This document shows, one piece after another, positions 47,370 to 59,158 of a stretch of 64,000 nt of DNA. This DNA comes from Paracyclopina nana (taxonomy: Eukaryota; Arthropoda; Copepoda; Cyclopoida; Cyclopettidae). The first letter of the stretch is position 1. Each line of letters opens with the position of its first letter. The position numbers and the translations under genes are program-made. The stretch is from contig JAGUCH010000007.1 of assembly GCA_019096065.1 (NCBI GenBank), positions 4,796,501 to 4,860,500 on the forward strand. The letters run 5' to 3'. Under the pieces are notes generated by a model. The model was not told the DNA's origin. It did no database searches and saw only the letters and a program-made list of their open reading frames with translations.

Positions 47370-47756
47370 TTTACTTAGTTAGATAACATTCGAAATCACC
47401 ACCGCGCCTGAATTCAGAGTTCGACTTGGGAATCAACGTTACCAGACAGTGACATTGGTTGCAGATTTGCTTCGAAGCTTTGTGCCTATTCAAATTGTCT
47501 CACTTCTCTGATTGCAAACCGAAATTGAAATTTTATCAAATACTGCACAAACAGCAAAAGAAAACAATTATGCCTCTGACGATTTGACGAGATTTATGGC
47601 GATGAAGAGATTCTATTGAGGCATTTTCGCTCAACCGAAGCCGATTTCGCAAACATTTTAAAATAACGCTTGGCCCTCTTTTCATTTTGTAAACAAATAA
47701 TCTCGCGCTGGAGCTGAACGGCAAAATTGTCCATCTTTGCCCTGGCCAACTTCAAA
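47370..47756. promoter_or_regulatory. bidirectional promoter region of MCPH1 and GTF2H1
   Basis: 387 bp between two divergent start codons, with no other gene. A shared promoter is inferred from spacing only. Confidence 0.45.
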
Positions 47757-49514
47757 ATGAGTCGCTCCGTTGAAGATATTCTGCTGCAAGTGCCTCACGT
47801 CAAGCACAAAAGAACGAGGGAACGCTGTACTTAATGGGGGAACGTCTTGCGTGGATGGCGAGCCACAAAAACGACACTTTTGCTGTGAATCACAAATACA
47901 TGGATATCAAGTCACAGAAAATCTCCCCGACGGCAAGCCGAAAATTCAGCTCCAAATTGTGCTACACGACGGACAGTGCACCACGTTCCATTTCAATGAT
48001 CCGATAGGAGGAAGAGATCTTCAGATCAAACAGCGCGATGAGGTGAAGGAATTGCTGCAGCAACTTTTACCCACTTTCAAGCGTAAAATGAACAAGGAAT
48101 TGGAAGAGAAGAATCGGATGCTTTCAGAAAATCCTGCTCTGCTGCAGCTTTACAAAGATCTGGTCATCACCAATATCATAACTGCTGAGGAGTTCTGGAG
48201 TCAGCATGCGAGTCCGGCCGGCAAATCCAAGTCCTCAGCCAATGATGCAATGTCTAAATCCACTCAAGAAGTCAGGTTGCCGGTTCATTCATGTCAGAAA
48301 TTAAGCCTCAAGCTGATGGTGCTAATGGAATCAGGTAAGCAAGGCCGTTTTTTCCCTGTTAAATCACTTGAAATTCATCTCATGGCATTTTAGGTATAAT
48401 TTGACGGCTGATGTCATTCAGTCCATCTTCAAGACTTATCCCGCTGTGAAAAGGAAGCATTTAGAAAACGTACCTGCAAAGATGACTGAAAAAGAATTTT
48501 GGACCAAGTTCTTTCAGAGTCATTACTTCCACCGTGATCGCCTGCACGGCAAAGGCGTCAAGGACATATTCACGGAGTGTGCGAAAGATGATGACAAACG
48601 CATGAAAGAGCAAATCAGGGCAGGCGTGTCTGACCCATTGGCCAACCTACTCACCCTCAGTGATAAAACGATCGACGAGTCATTTGGAGCTGCTGACTCC
48701 AATGCCGGCTCCAATATTGTGCACCAGAGCATTATCAAAAGATTCAATCAACATTCCATTATGGTAATGAGCGCTGGCCAACATGACAAAACCGTCCCCT
48801 CTTCAAACTCAGCAGACCCGAGCACAAAAGCAGACAAGACCAAAGAGGCAGTTATTTCCGAGGAAGAGGCGCAGAAAAACCTGGAAGCCAAGCGTAAAAG
48901 AATTCATGCTGTCACTGCCTACGAAGACTTGGAAGAGACCCCCGCCAAAAAACCACAGCCTTTGAATATCGCGAGATCGGACAGATATTTTATTGGGCCC
49001 ACGCCCTCAGGAAGCACCAGTGACACTCAGCTCTCCTTGGCAGAGCTGAATGCTTGGAGGCAAAGTGTCATTCAGTCAGCTACCATCTTGAAGCGAGACA
49101 ATTGCAGAAACGTTCTAACTGCTCGGAGTGCAGTTTCTGTGCTCAACGATTTGTCCCCTGGAGGGCATTGATGAAGTCATCAACCCAAGAACTGTTAGCT
49201 GAGCAGCAATATCCTGCTTCTGTGCACCAAGACCTGAAGCAGTTGTATGTATCTCTGGCTGAGCTATTGAGGCACTTTTGGTCCTGCTTTTCTCCCTTGC
49301 CGCCCACCACTCCGCAATTGCAAGAGAAGGCCAAAAGATGCACGAGACCTTGAGGAAGTTCCACATGGTGAAGTTGAGGCCGTTTGAAAATGAGCTAGCT
49401 CGCCAGTTCAGTGCCGGCCCCAACATCACGATGCACATCAATCAAATGCTCGAATCTGCCTACAAGAAATTTGAAACGTGGAGGAAAAACGCAGGCAGAC
49501 ATGCCATTGGTTAA
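47757..49514 (+). CDS. GTF2H1: TFIIH core subunit p62, with several apparent frameshifts
   Basis: Subunit of TFIIH, acting in RNA polymerase II initiation and nucleotide-excision repair. Two exons, 47757-48334 and 48394-49514. The PH-like domain reads LYLMGERLAWM, KISPDGKPKIQLQIVLH and FHFND, but across three frames. BSD domains follow (LLQLYKDLVITNIITAEEFW and MTEKEFWTKFFQSHYFHRDRL). Later stretches include IIKRFNQHSIMVMSAG, DRYFIGPTP, LAELLRHFWSCF and the coiled end MHINQMLESAYKKFETW. The conserved frame shifts at about 47809 (A4), 47928 (C4), 48280 (GG), 49166 (G3) and 49333 (A4), each explained by one missing base. The first three are in exon 1. The gene ends 23 bp from the convergent leucine-rich-repeat gene. 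Confidence 0.92.
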
Positions 49515-49537
49515 CCGCTAGTTATTTTTAATCACAG

Positions 49538-50970
49538 TCAATACATATAGTTACACATGCTCAGCATTAAGCCATCATCATTGCCGTCCATGTATGACTC
49601 CTTGAAGTGAAATTCACACTGAGCTGGTAGAATGGGTTTGATGACCTCATCACAGGGGTGTTTGAATGAGGGAAATGCATTCATTTCTAGCTTGGCCAAT
49701 CTGGGCAAATTTGGCAAGAGTTCTGTCAATGTCTCTAGAAAAGACAAATCTGTCAGGTAGGCTGACAATGATTTGAGCTGGGGGACTGGCTGGCAAGTGT
49801 GTTCAAGTCCACGTACTTCAGTCATGGTCAAGGCTTCTATTTTGGGGAAAAGCTCAAAGAGCTTCTCCACGTGTCTTGGCACTTGACCCGAATATGCTTT
49901 GACTGACTTGGGCAGATTAGCTAGATGGATGTTGTCAATTTCCCTCCAAATATTGGAGCCAGGCAAACTAAAGTCAACTTCCAAATGTTGCACACTCTTG
50001 AACACTTTATCCACATCTTCCAAAATGTTCTTTATGGAATCATGAAAAATGTGCTGGACAATTTTAAGTCTTGTCACTGACGAGTTGATGTGGTTTTCTC
50101 TGATACTGATGGCATGGTCAAGATAGGACAAGTGTTTGCCATGAATCTCGAGTGAGGTCAAAGAGGAGAATTTTCTCAAACAAACAATGCTCTCAGCAGT
50201 GATTGAGCAGCTTTGAGCTTCTATAAGGTCCAAATGTTCAAGCCGACATTTGGCATCTTCTATGAAATCAATCATACCTTCATCAGTGACCCTTCTAGCA
50301 TCTGGAGTATTCAGGACTTCCAAGCCTATTTTAAGCCTTTTCAGCTTTTGACAGTACTTGGTAAGCACTTCACTTAAAATGTCATCATCACAAAATGAGT
50401 TGAGTGTCAAATCAAGGAGATTGGGAATTTTGCTCAAGACAACTTTGAGACTGTCCTTGAGCAAATAGTCTTCAGTTTCATACAAAAATGAGCGATTATT
50501 TGTAGATTCCCTAGAGTCTAGAGTTAATTTAGTTAAACTGTCATAGCTCTTGGTTGACCTTTTCATATGGAAAAATACCTAAAAAGAACAGATTTGTTTG
50601 AAAATGTGTACTTTCATGTCAAGGACCATTATTAGTACCTTGGAAGACCAATTTCCAACCATGAGCACTTCATGCAAATGTAGCTCATTTGACTCATGGT
50701 TGCCAGCCATGAGCCAAACTTTATAAGCATCATATTTGCCAGGTCTGGATAAAAGTCTCCAGATTTTCTTGAAAAGGGCAAATTTCCTTGTGACAACCAA
50801 CTGATGTCTGAATGGTTGGAAGTAGTCTTGGACCTCTTTTGGAATGGCTTCTTCTGGATTCTGAATGAAAAGTTGTCAGGACCAAAATTTGCTGCAAAAT
50901 CCAGAAGGAAGTAGGAGCAAATTTTCATTGACAGCACCTCCAATGATTCAGGGTAACATTTCTTGAGCAT
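49538..50970 (-). CDS. leucine-rich-repeat protein, F-box-like
   Basis: Two exons, 50970-50639 and 50578-49538. The N-terminal part (MLKKCYPESLEVLSMKI...) is about 110 residues and may contain a degenerate F-box; I could not confirm it. It changes frame near 50868 (AACTTTTCATT, a T4 run one base short). After that it reads NPEEAIPKEVQDYFQPF and on to GNWSSK at the donor. Exon 2 reads as irregular leucine-rich repeats: IPNLLDLTLNSF, KLKRLKIGLEVL, CRLEHLDLIEAQS, SLTSLEIHGKHL and LPRLAKLEMNAF. Such proteins often act as substrate adaptors of SCF ubiquitin ligases. The total is about 457 residues. Orthology is not assigned. Confidence 0.75.
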
Positions 50971-51351
50971 TGTTGAACTCTCAGTTTCTCAGTTTTTGTT
51001 GTTGTTTTGCTTTTGCAATTGTGGTTACCAGAAAAGCTTTTTGATGCAAGAAACAGGCTGAATGCTAGCATAAAATGCCAACTGCTAGCAACAAAATGTG
51101 TTTGCTTTACTGATCCCTTTATTTTCTATTGCATTAAACAAAACATGGATTTATTTCAACATCTGTATTATCAATATTTGGAGGGCTCACAATTTTGATG
51201 ACTTTTCATTAACAGGCTACACATGATCTTTTGAAAATAATCCAATTAAACACATCTCCCCAAAAATAAATTGAAATTACTGCTGATATATTACAAGCTT
51301 TCATATATGGATGTTGCTGTAGCTTCTGAGATCGAGTTGTGGCATCATTTT
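50971..51351. other. short spacer
   Basis: AT-rich spacer between the leucine-rich-repeat gene and a small secreted-peptide gene; nothing further recognised. Confidence 0.4.
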
Positions 51352-51716
51352 CACAGCACTCTAAAAGAGTAATTATAATCAACATCATGAATGAAAAAAA
51401 AATTGGGATTTTTTTACCTGGCAAAGTTGATGATTGGTGTTCTGAAAGCTTGACTTTCCCAATCATCTCTGGACCTTTTCTTCAAAATTCTCATGGCCAA
51501 TCTAGAGAGCTCGTCATTCTTTTTGTCCATGTAGTAAGGCCATGGTATTATTCTATTGTCCCTATCTTGACTCTCTTTGTTCTCTCCTGATCTGGCATGG
51601 AGTGTGTGCATGGGGTAAAGGTCCATAATTGAGGGTCGGTAAGGGTAAGAATCTTCAAAGGTCTCCAAAGCTATGGATGATGCAAGCAAGAGGGCGAAAC
51701 TGAAGAGCAGCTTCAT
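51352..51716 (-). CDS. small secreted peptide precursor
   Basis: Exon 1 (51716-51418) encodes a signal peptide, MKLLFSFALLLASSIALETF, and a mature part with the dibasic sites DKK and ILKKRS. The last stretch is RDDWESQAFRTPIINFA. A donor (CAG/GTAAAA) and an acceptor (TTTTAG) near 51361 bound a 57-bp intron. As read, exon 2 adds only R-V-L before TGA. If a base is missing, as in the neighbouring genes, exon 2 would continue in the frame SAVKMMPQLDLRSYSNI to a stop about 50 bp further on. A TATA box (TTTATAAATA) lies near 51778. The layout is that of a neuropeptide or other secreted-peptide precursor. The family is unknown, and no relation to the gene at 4.5 kb is visible. Confidence 0.6.
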
Positions 51717-51775
51717 TTCTTGGTGCTAGCTTGAATGCAACCAGCCAAAGACTGAAGATTGATGTCACGGATCAT

Positions 51776-51787
51776 ATTGTATTTATA
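51776..51787 (-). promoter_or_regulatory. TATA box of the small secreted-peptide gene
   Basis: On the minus strand, GGCTTTATAAATAC lies about 65 bp upstream of the ATG at 51716. Confidence 0.6.
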
Positions 51788-53365
51788 AAGCCACACTTTA
51801 GTGCCCCCATTTAAGCTTTCGGCACGAAAAGATTTCCACTAAGGGGATGCTTATTGGTCTTATTAGAGGAATGCCATGACAATATATGAATTATCGCAAT
51901 GATGATTTCCTTTCCAACATTTACAAAAGAGACAGATTTTAAATAATTATGAGGAGCTACATATCTTTCCATCAGGGAAATTAATAATTGCTTCTTTTCA
52001 AATTGTTGACCGTAGCGCTAAAAACAAACATTTTAGGCAACCTTTGGCATCAAACCGAAGCACTTAATGAAATTGGGCTCAACAACTTTGGCAAATCGTC
52101 ATCTGACACAATGACACATTATACTATAGGCTAGCTTAGTTGTATGAAGTAAAGTAATTTTCGCATGCATATAATTCAGTTTACCAATTCGTATCAGCTT
52201 ATTCGACTACACATGTATAAAAACTCTTACGCATACTTTCTCAAGTGATACACATTACAAAGTATTTTAATTCAATTAAACATTTTTTTACTACGTACAT
52301 AAGCTGTAATTTCCTCGGGTTATAATTCAGTTTACCGATCCGACTCAGCTCTTTAATGTTACAGTATTTTTTTAACATTTTGCGTAATTTTGAGTGCGTA
52401 ATAAAGCTAATTTGTCGTGCTCAAACCACTGAAGCCATGAGAACACAAGAGAAAAAGGGTGGTGGCATTTGTGTAAATAGTTGATGTAGAAAAGCGCCAT
52501 TCTAGTTTGAAGCCTAGAAATTCTGCGAGGGGACAGGAAATACCTCGCATTTAGTCATGCAGCATCGTTTCCCTGACATGATGATAATGAAGAAAATGGT
52601 TGGTCATGCAGCATCAGGCTCTTTTTCCTTGTTTTCGTGCTCATGATGAGGAAATGCCTGCCTTTGTGACTAGCATAAAGTAAATGACATGTTTCTACAT
52701 CCAAAAAGACAAGAGATCCTGTAATCACCACATTTTGACTACTTATTTGCACCTCAGTGAAATAGGAAATGCTTTGATTTTGGAAATTCGGAATTTTCAC
52801 AGGCCCCAGGCTAATTTTTGAGTCTCCGGATAGACAGGAATTTCATAATACAATAATGTGGTGGCCCTGAATATATCCTCTGTAAGGACAAGCATTTAGT
52901 GCAGACAATTAGCCGATTATTATACTTCATTTATTGGACCAATAATGTTGTAGTGTGTGTATTGCATATAAATAAGGTACAACAAACAAGATATGCAAAA
53001 AACAAGCACTGCATTTTTCCAAGCTCATTCCAAGCATACATACATTCGGCAAAACGCAATAAATAGCTAGCACAAAAACATTCAAACAAATGCATGAGCA
53101 AATTTTCATTATTGATTGATAACACTAGTCGTTTTTCTTTGCTTTAAAAAACGCTCACCAGGCGGGCCATATATGGGTAAAAATGTACACACACAATTAA
53201 TTCTTTTTTAAAAAAGGTTGACAAAAATACGGCACAATTCAAGAGCATGGACATAGGAACAATAATTTCTCATTCATGCATAATAACGATGAAATTTTTA
53301 TGATGATGATGCGATAATGGATTTAACGTAAAAATGCCTTGATTTAACAATCATTCAACCTTCGA
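51788..53365. other. AT-rich spacer with a 29-bp direct repeat
   Basis: About 1.6 kb without a supported gene. ATAATTCAGTTTACC-(A/G)-AT is found at 52171-52199 and again at 52322-52350, 151 bp apart. Both copies continue into a shared TCAGCT word. Confidence 0.45.
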
Positions 53366-53373
53366 CTAGAAAT

Positions 53374-53530
53374 GCCCCAATTCTGTCGTCCGCGGCTTTG
53401 CAAAAGCCGCGGAGTCAAATTTGCCGCCTTTTTGAAATTGGGGATCACGCGGCAAATGTGGAACATAAACAAAGGAAACTGAGAGTTTTTGTTTACGCGG
53501 GCGCGCGTTGATGCTGAGAGCATCAACGTC
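53374..53530. other. cluster of nested perfect hairpins
   Basis: Four inverted repeats lie side by side. The first pairs 53390-53399 with 53403-53412 (10-bp stem, loop GCA). The second pairs 53419-53427 with 53449-53457 (9 bp). The third pairs 53466-53473 with 53488-53495 (8 bp), with an inner 4-bp stem and loop GAG. The fourth pairs 53506-53515 with 53519-53528 (10-bp stem, loop GAG). In addition 53375-53382 (CCCCAATT) can pair with 53436-53443 (AATTGGGG), which would cross the second stem as a pseudoknot. The block lies at the 3' end of the large secreted-protein gene on the minus strand, either in its 3' UTR or in its last codons. Confidence 0.75.
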
Positions 53531-53570
53531 AGACTGAGCTGCACTTTGATTTTTGCATTGGTTAACTAAT

Positions 53571-56500
53571 CTAAGGTTGGCGATTTTCATGTTGAACCAG
53601 GACGAATGCGATGTCGTTGTAGCCGTGGATGATGGTGCTGTGGTTGACTGGTAAGTTGCCGGTTTTTGGTGGGTTGAACTCTGTTGTTGAAGAAACTGGT
53701 GAGCCTATTGAAGTACTCATAGGGCTTGCTAGCATGTGTTTCTCCAGTGGATGCATCATACTTGTTAAAAATTAGTGGCCTTGCTTCTTTTTGATTATTG
53801 ATCTCAGGATTTGGAGGCTCAGTGCTCATTGTGGGTGACTCTGTCACAGGTGAAGCCTGCATGGTCTCAGTAGCTTTGTACACATGTACATTAAGGCTTA
53901 ATGGTTGTTTGTGATCTTTGCTGATTTGAACTGGCAGCTCTGTGGGAATTCCTGCAAAAGGATCATGCTTGTGGGAAGTTGACACAGCTGGCTCAGGTTG
54001 AACAAATTGTCCACTCAAAATGGGCGGTGGTCCTTGAATCAATTTGGAGGGTCTAGGTTGCAAATCCTTGGTGGGCTGCCTGCCTGGGGGAATTTTCCCA
54101 TCCTTGATGTAGCCACAAAGTTCCCTGTGCAGATGTTTTGGCACCTCTTTGATACAAATGTCATACAGCTCATCTCTGCCATAAGGCTTACTACTGTTGT
54201 TATCCTCCTCTTCAGGCTCCTCTGTGGTGGTGAAATCATCATCATAATCCCTGATGACAATGTCTGGACCATCATCATCATAGGTGAGGCCTATGACAAG
54301 ACTGTAGTTGGGCTGTACTGTTTTAAGCTTTTGTGGAACCTTACTTGATTGAGTGGCAATTTCCCTCAGGGGTCTGGTGGCCTCTGCTGGTGAGCTGCTG
54401 CTCTGGCCAGGAAACTTGAAGCCGGGAGGACCTGACTTTTGTGTTGTGGTGTCATCTCTGAAGATGACATCATCTCTGACAGAAGTACCAGTTTCCAGAT
54501 CAGATGGATAAGATTCCTCATAGTCACCTTCCAGAACATCAGAAAAGTCCACCTTCCAAATCTTGTCATCACCTGGAGTCTGAGCTTCCTCATGCTGCTG
54601 CTGAACCTTGAGCTTTTCATAGTCCTGCATGGTCTTCACTCCTGGCAGAATGGGCACTCTGGCTTCCACTTGCTCATCTCTATGGGGCATGAACAGCTCT
54701 CCAGAGGGCTTCACCTGTAAAATGGCCTTTGGCCTCGTGTAGTCCATATCTCTGACTGTCTTGTACACATATTCCCTTCCTCTGCCCCCATTCTTCGCAT
54801 ACTGAGGCTGTTGTGCTGCCTGGGGACTGAAATCCCTTCTTTGTGGGCGATCCTCTCTCACCACGCCAGGCAGCTCCTCATCAGGGAAAGTAATGACATC
54901 TGGCGGCCTTTTGGGCGGAAAGGCCGGCCCAAACTGGCCCTCCAGTTTTTTCGGCTGAATTTTGTACAGAGGTGGGTAATTGATGGCAGGAAAAAACTCG
55001 GGTCTTGCCTTGAGCAGGGAGATAAGAAAGGATTGCCCAGTGGGAAGGCTTGCTCTTGCCTGTTGAGAGATGGATGCTCCGGTTTCTTTTCCAGTGGGAT
55101 GAAATTGGCATTTAATGGCCTGCCATGCTGCTGCTGTTGATGATGAGAAGAAGAGACACTGCTCTTAAAATGTGCTCCATCATGCCTCCTTTGAGGAGCA
55201 CCCAGCACATCTTGCTTATTGCTAGGCAGAACCTTGCTCACTTGCGGTCCCAGGCTGTCTTCCCCATCAAAAATCACTCCCACTTGCTCTTTTTGCCCAT
55301 AGGCATTTTTGAATGAGTACACCACTGCATTGGCCTGATGGTGGTGGTGCTGGGCTGCAGGTGGGACATTCTGCCTCCTATCTGAGGCCTCGGGTTCCAA
55401 ATCCTCTGGGTAATCTGGCTTCGCTGTGGTGATTGATTTTTGGGCCCGACTATGATGCCATCTATGGACACTATTTCGTTCTGGTCGTCAAACTCTCCCC
55501 TATTGGGCTTCTTGCTCATTTTCTCCTTGTAGTGGGGAGACTCTTCGCTGTAGTAGAAGTATTCGGTGGGTTTCTTCTTCTCCCTCGCTGGTGGCTTGAT
55601 CATTTGCAGGCTGACTCCAGCTTGGGGATCCACGGGCTCCAGTGCACTCTCCTCTTGTTTCCCATAGGTGCCCCAGAGCAGGGATAATCCCTGGTATCAG
55701 CACTCCTCGAATCCAGAGCTGAGCTCAGGTAGTCCCTTTGAAATGCCAAATAGGGAAACTCTCTGCCATCAGGCATCGGCTCCTCGTCAGTTGGCAATTT
55801 AACATTGTTGTGGGGCAAGTTGTAGAGCTCGGAATAATTTATGTCCGGAGATCCGTACACGGAGTAGCCTGAGCTTTTGATCTCCTTTTTCGGCTCGGCT
55901 GGAATTACAATTGGGCCTTTGGGCATGACCTTCTTGTGGAAGGCCTGGTCATCGATGGACCTGGATTGGGGCCCATCCGGACGCTGCTGATTATGCTCGT
56001 GCATGAATTTAACCCTTTCGAATTGCGGCGGAGCGTAGTAGAGCGTTTCCTCTTCTTTTAATGGGTTTCCACCTTCCACAGGTTTCCAGGCGAGGTACAC
56101 GTTTTCCACGATTGGTACGGGAAATTCGAGTCGTACTTCTTGTACAACAGCTCCTCGGAAACTTCAGTCGGCTGCACAGGATCTGCAATAATATTAAGGG
56201 GGAGAAATTTAGGTCACAAGTGTCATCAAGGCATATGTCATGGGGGCTCATATATGTATTTTTTGTTTAGTGGGCCGAGATGATGAAAATTCTTTATGCT
56301 ACTATTACATGGAATTATGATGACCACAGGTAGTATACTACTATAGTATATAAGCTAGGCCCTGTCTAGCTCGATGATGACGAATGCTGCTCCAAAGGCT
56401 CTGCACTTTGGAGAAAGTTGTTTTTCTACCTTCTTGAAGAAAAGTCTCGTAAATCCAGTCTCACACTCGTGCAGACCAAGGTTAAGCAACGCCAAAATTA

Positions 56501-56900
56501 ATGGGACAAGGAAAAATTCGGTCTTCACTTAGATATGAACTTATTCCATAATAGTACGAGTTTGCCAGATGAAAGGATCGTTATCAAACATCGGAATCGG
56601 GAGAGAAATTGGCTCTATACAGCATTGAAGCCAAAAGTGTCGTAATTAAGCTCAAAGTGGGCGGAAATCAGGGAAGCACCACATTTTGTGGTTTTGCTGG
56701 CAATTCATGGTATCTTGCACACATGGTGAAATTACTGGGGCAAATGAGGCCTTGAGAGCTTCAAAATGAATCAATTATTGGGACTTACCACCTCGACCTT
56801 TGTTGTTGAGCTCAATTCTGGCATCACCAAATGCACAAGTGGCCACTTGCAGTAAAACGAGCCATTTGAGTGGCAGTTCCCTCATTTTCATCTTCTTCAT
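53571..56900 (-). CDS. large secreted Pro/Gln/Asp-rich protein, with several apparent frameshifts
   Basis: Exon 1 (56900-56789) encodes a signal peptide, MKKMKMRELPLKWLVLLQVATCAFG. A 606-bp intron follows, and exon 2 starts at 56182 in phase. The rest is one long exon of about 860 codons, low in cysteine and rich in Pro, Gln, Asp and Ser, with a His/Gln run (HHQQQQH) and an acidic patch (DYDDDFTTTEEPEEED). The frame changes at about 56122, 55665, 55437 and 55024, each at a short homopolymer one base short. A continuous protein of about 900 residues is implied. One small conserved-looking block has two cysteines (YDICIKEVPKHLHRELCGYI). The C-terminus is unsure: it stops at 53587 or 53571, or with another shift at 53366, through the hairpin cluster. 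The family is not recognised; an extracellular-matrix or cuticle role is possible. Confidence 0.7.
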
Positions 56901-58711
56901 GTTCTTGTGTTATGTACACCGGCTCATGCCTTCTGTAAAACAGAAATAAGGCCCGAAGGCAGCTGATTAGTCATCTTCTTCTTTTTACAACCACAAATAC
57001 ACATGTAGTTAAATATGTAGTGAGCTAAAGTTTCCCTTTTTCAACGAAGAATGCAAAGTGGAGTTGATAGGAATCTCAGGACAGCCTTAAAAGCTCACAA
57101 CAAATATTTGGGGTGATCTGGATTCTTGGTATGTATATAGACCCACTTTGTCGGTAGCATGCTATAGGTAGTTGTACTAGTAAAAAGGTTCCTTCAGCAT
57201 TCACAGAAAATCCTTGAGATTTCTACGAATTTTCTAGCCTCAGGACATCTGTACCAAACATTATGCACACACACACACATAAGAGAATTGAGACATCAGC
57301 TTGTAGTGGCATTAGTATCAGCATATTGGCCAGGGAAAAAAATGCAATTTCCACAGCTGATTTCATTTGGCAAAATCGTGCATTTCATGATAAGTCGAAA
57401 ATTGCTGCTAAAAGAATTTTTTCAATTTTTTGATCGTTGGAATTAAGAAATTATGCTAGCAAATTAAATCAATCAAAATGTCTTTACGTGCACTCTGTAG
57501 CCTAAAGAGATTGAATTTTCGCTTTTTTAGTTCCATAGATGAACACCACATTATGATTTGTCGTCGAGTGCGATTTTTAGCTTTTACGATATCCATTAGA
57601 AAGTTACCTGTCGAACAACGTCTGTGCTCAGGTATAAGATTCTCATGATTGACAATCAAGACTAATGCTTTTTTCCTATTGAGAAACGACAATTTAGAGG
57701 CAGAAAAACCCAATGTAATCCATCTTACACATAATGGCATTTGTCCCAGGAAAAACACTTTAAAATTGGTTCAGCCTCGACACACCATTTCAGGATAAGG
57801 GAAAAAGCCACCAGCGATAAGCTGGAAGTGTGTCATTCATGGCATATTTATGCACTTTTCACGAATGACCAATCATTCTGCAGAACATATAGAAGTGGTG
57901 GTTTTTATGATACTAAGCGAGAAAAACGAGCTGGTGCAAAAATAGGCTTGCCAGAATTTTTGAGTACTTCCAACTTTCACTTTCAAGTTCGAGGAATCTC
58001 GTGTGTGTCTTCTTTGACATTCTTCCGACAAACAAGCTCGTATAAGCATGGCTACAATTGCTACTTGCTTTACATGACCACCTTGCATATTTGTCCAGAG
58101 TCCATTGAGTAGTTTCTATTTGCAGTGCAATCTGAGATTTCATCATACACATGTATGTAGTATGGCTATGCAGAATCGTACATATTCATACACACTTCAA
58201 ATTGAAAATTGAAAAGCAGAATATGTGTAAAAGTAGCATGAGTTTTACGTTGTTCGAATGGGGGTCCAAAAAATCGAGAGGTATTTTCGACGCATTTTTC
58301 CATGCCTGCATTTGACCTTTTCCCTCCAAAAATGCACGAAAGTATGAGGCTTGTATAGTATACTGATGTCATCACCTGACCATCATCAATTTGCATGACA
58401 AAACGCTCATTTTCGGCCTCTTCTCCCTCTCGCAAATTACCCATTTTCTACCTTGTCCCACAAGAGAGAAATGCATAGCCAAGAAAATGGCCAAATAACG
58501 ATAATGCAGCATTTTTGCCATTATGACTCTTTGCAATTGCACTGTAAGTGTTCTTTTTCTCACTGCAAGGGAAATTATGATAAAGTATATGTAGTCTTAC
58601 CAGCGCATGACTTTGCACTTGATGGGGGCCTTTTTTGAAAGGTATACAACAATGCTACGTTACTTGCAAGTGCGTTGTCTACTTGAACACTTTTGATCTG
58701 GTCTTGAAAAT
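56901..58711. other. upstream region and long spacer
   Basis: A 5' UTR exon of the secreted-protein gene probably ends by splicing into TTTACAG at about 56934. Otherwise no supported gene. A short CA run lies at 57271-57283. The open frame at 57741-58112 (123 codons) has no recognisable feature and was not annotated. Confidence 0.4.
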
Positions 58712-59158
58712 ATGAGCCTACTTGGCGTGTGCGGTTTTTTTGCGGCTGCTGCTGCTGTCGCGGAGGAGAAAGTGTGCAGCCCATATATCCACCATGACAT
58801 ACGTACGTACACACACAATCAGCGTTCACCAAACCTCAACGCTATTACTTATCCCACTTACAAGCCAGTATGTGATGCAAAAAAAAATTGCTACTGTGGC
58901 TCCTCTGCCATTAGAGCAAATGATTTTATTTCTAAATGCTACTGCTCATGTGAACCAGAGTGTATCCGCAACTTGGAGGAAAATCACGGTTGTGGTCTTT
59001 GTAAAACAATTGGCAAGGCAAAGGAAAAAAACCTCCTGGGCTTGAATGGTCTCATTATATACGCGCGCACATCATATGTATATGCTCGTGGCATTGACCA
59101 AATTGTAACCGTATTCAATTCCAAGATATTTTTTCCCACCGTGGAAAAAGCAAATTGA
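58712..59158 (+). CDS. possible small cysteine-rich secreted protein (doubtful)
   Basis: An open frame of 148 codons begins with a hydrophobic, signal-like stretch (MSLLGVCGFFAAAAAVAEE). Its middle has a cluster of cysteines (VCDAKKNCYCG, KCYCSCEPECI, HGCGLCK), about eleven within 60 residues. No acceptor, poly(A) signal or family resemblance supports it. Runs of A and T nearby could hide frameshifts. It may be accidental. Confidence 0.3.
   Translation: MSLLGVCGFFAAAAAVAEEKVCSPYIHHDIRTYTHNQRSPNLNAITYPTYKPVCDAKKNCYCGSSAIRANDFISKCYCSCEPECIRNLEENHGCGLCKTIGKAKEKNLLGLNGLIIYARTSYVYARGIDQIVTVFNSKIFFPTVEKAN

Noticed and set aside
57741-58112. 123-codon plus-strand frame
   Set aside because: No signal peptide, domain, splice site or poly(A) signal; composition is like the surrounding non-coding DNA.
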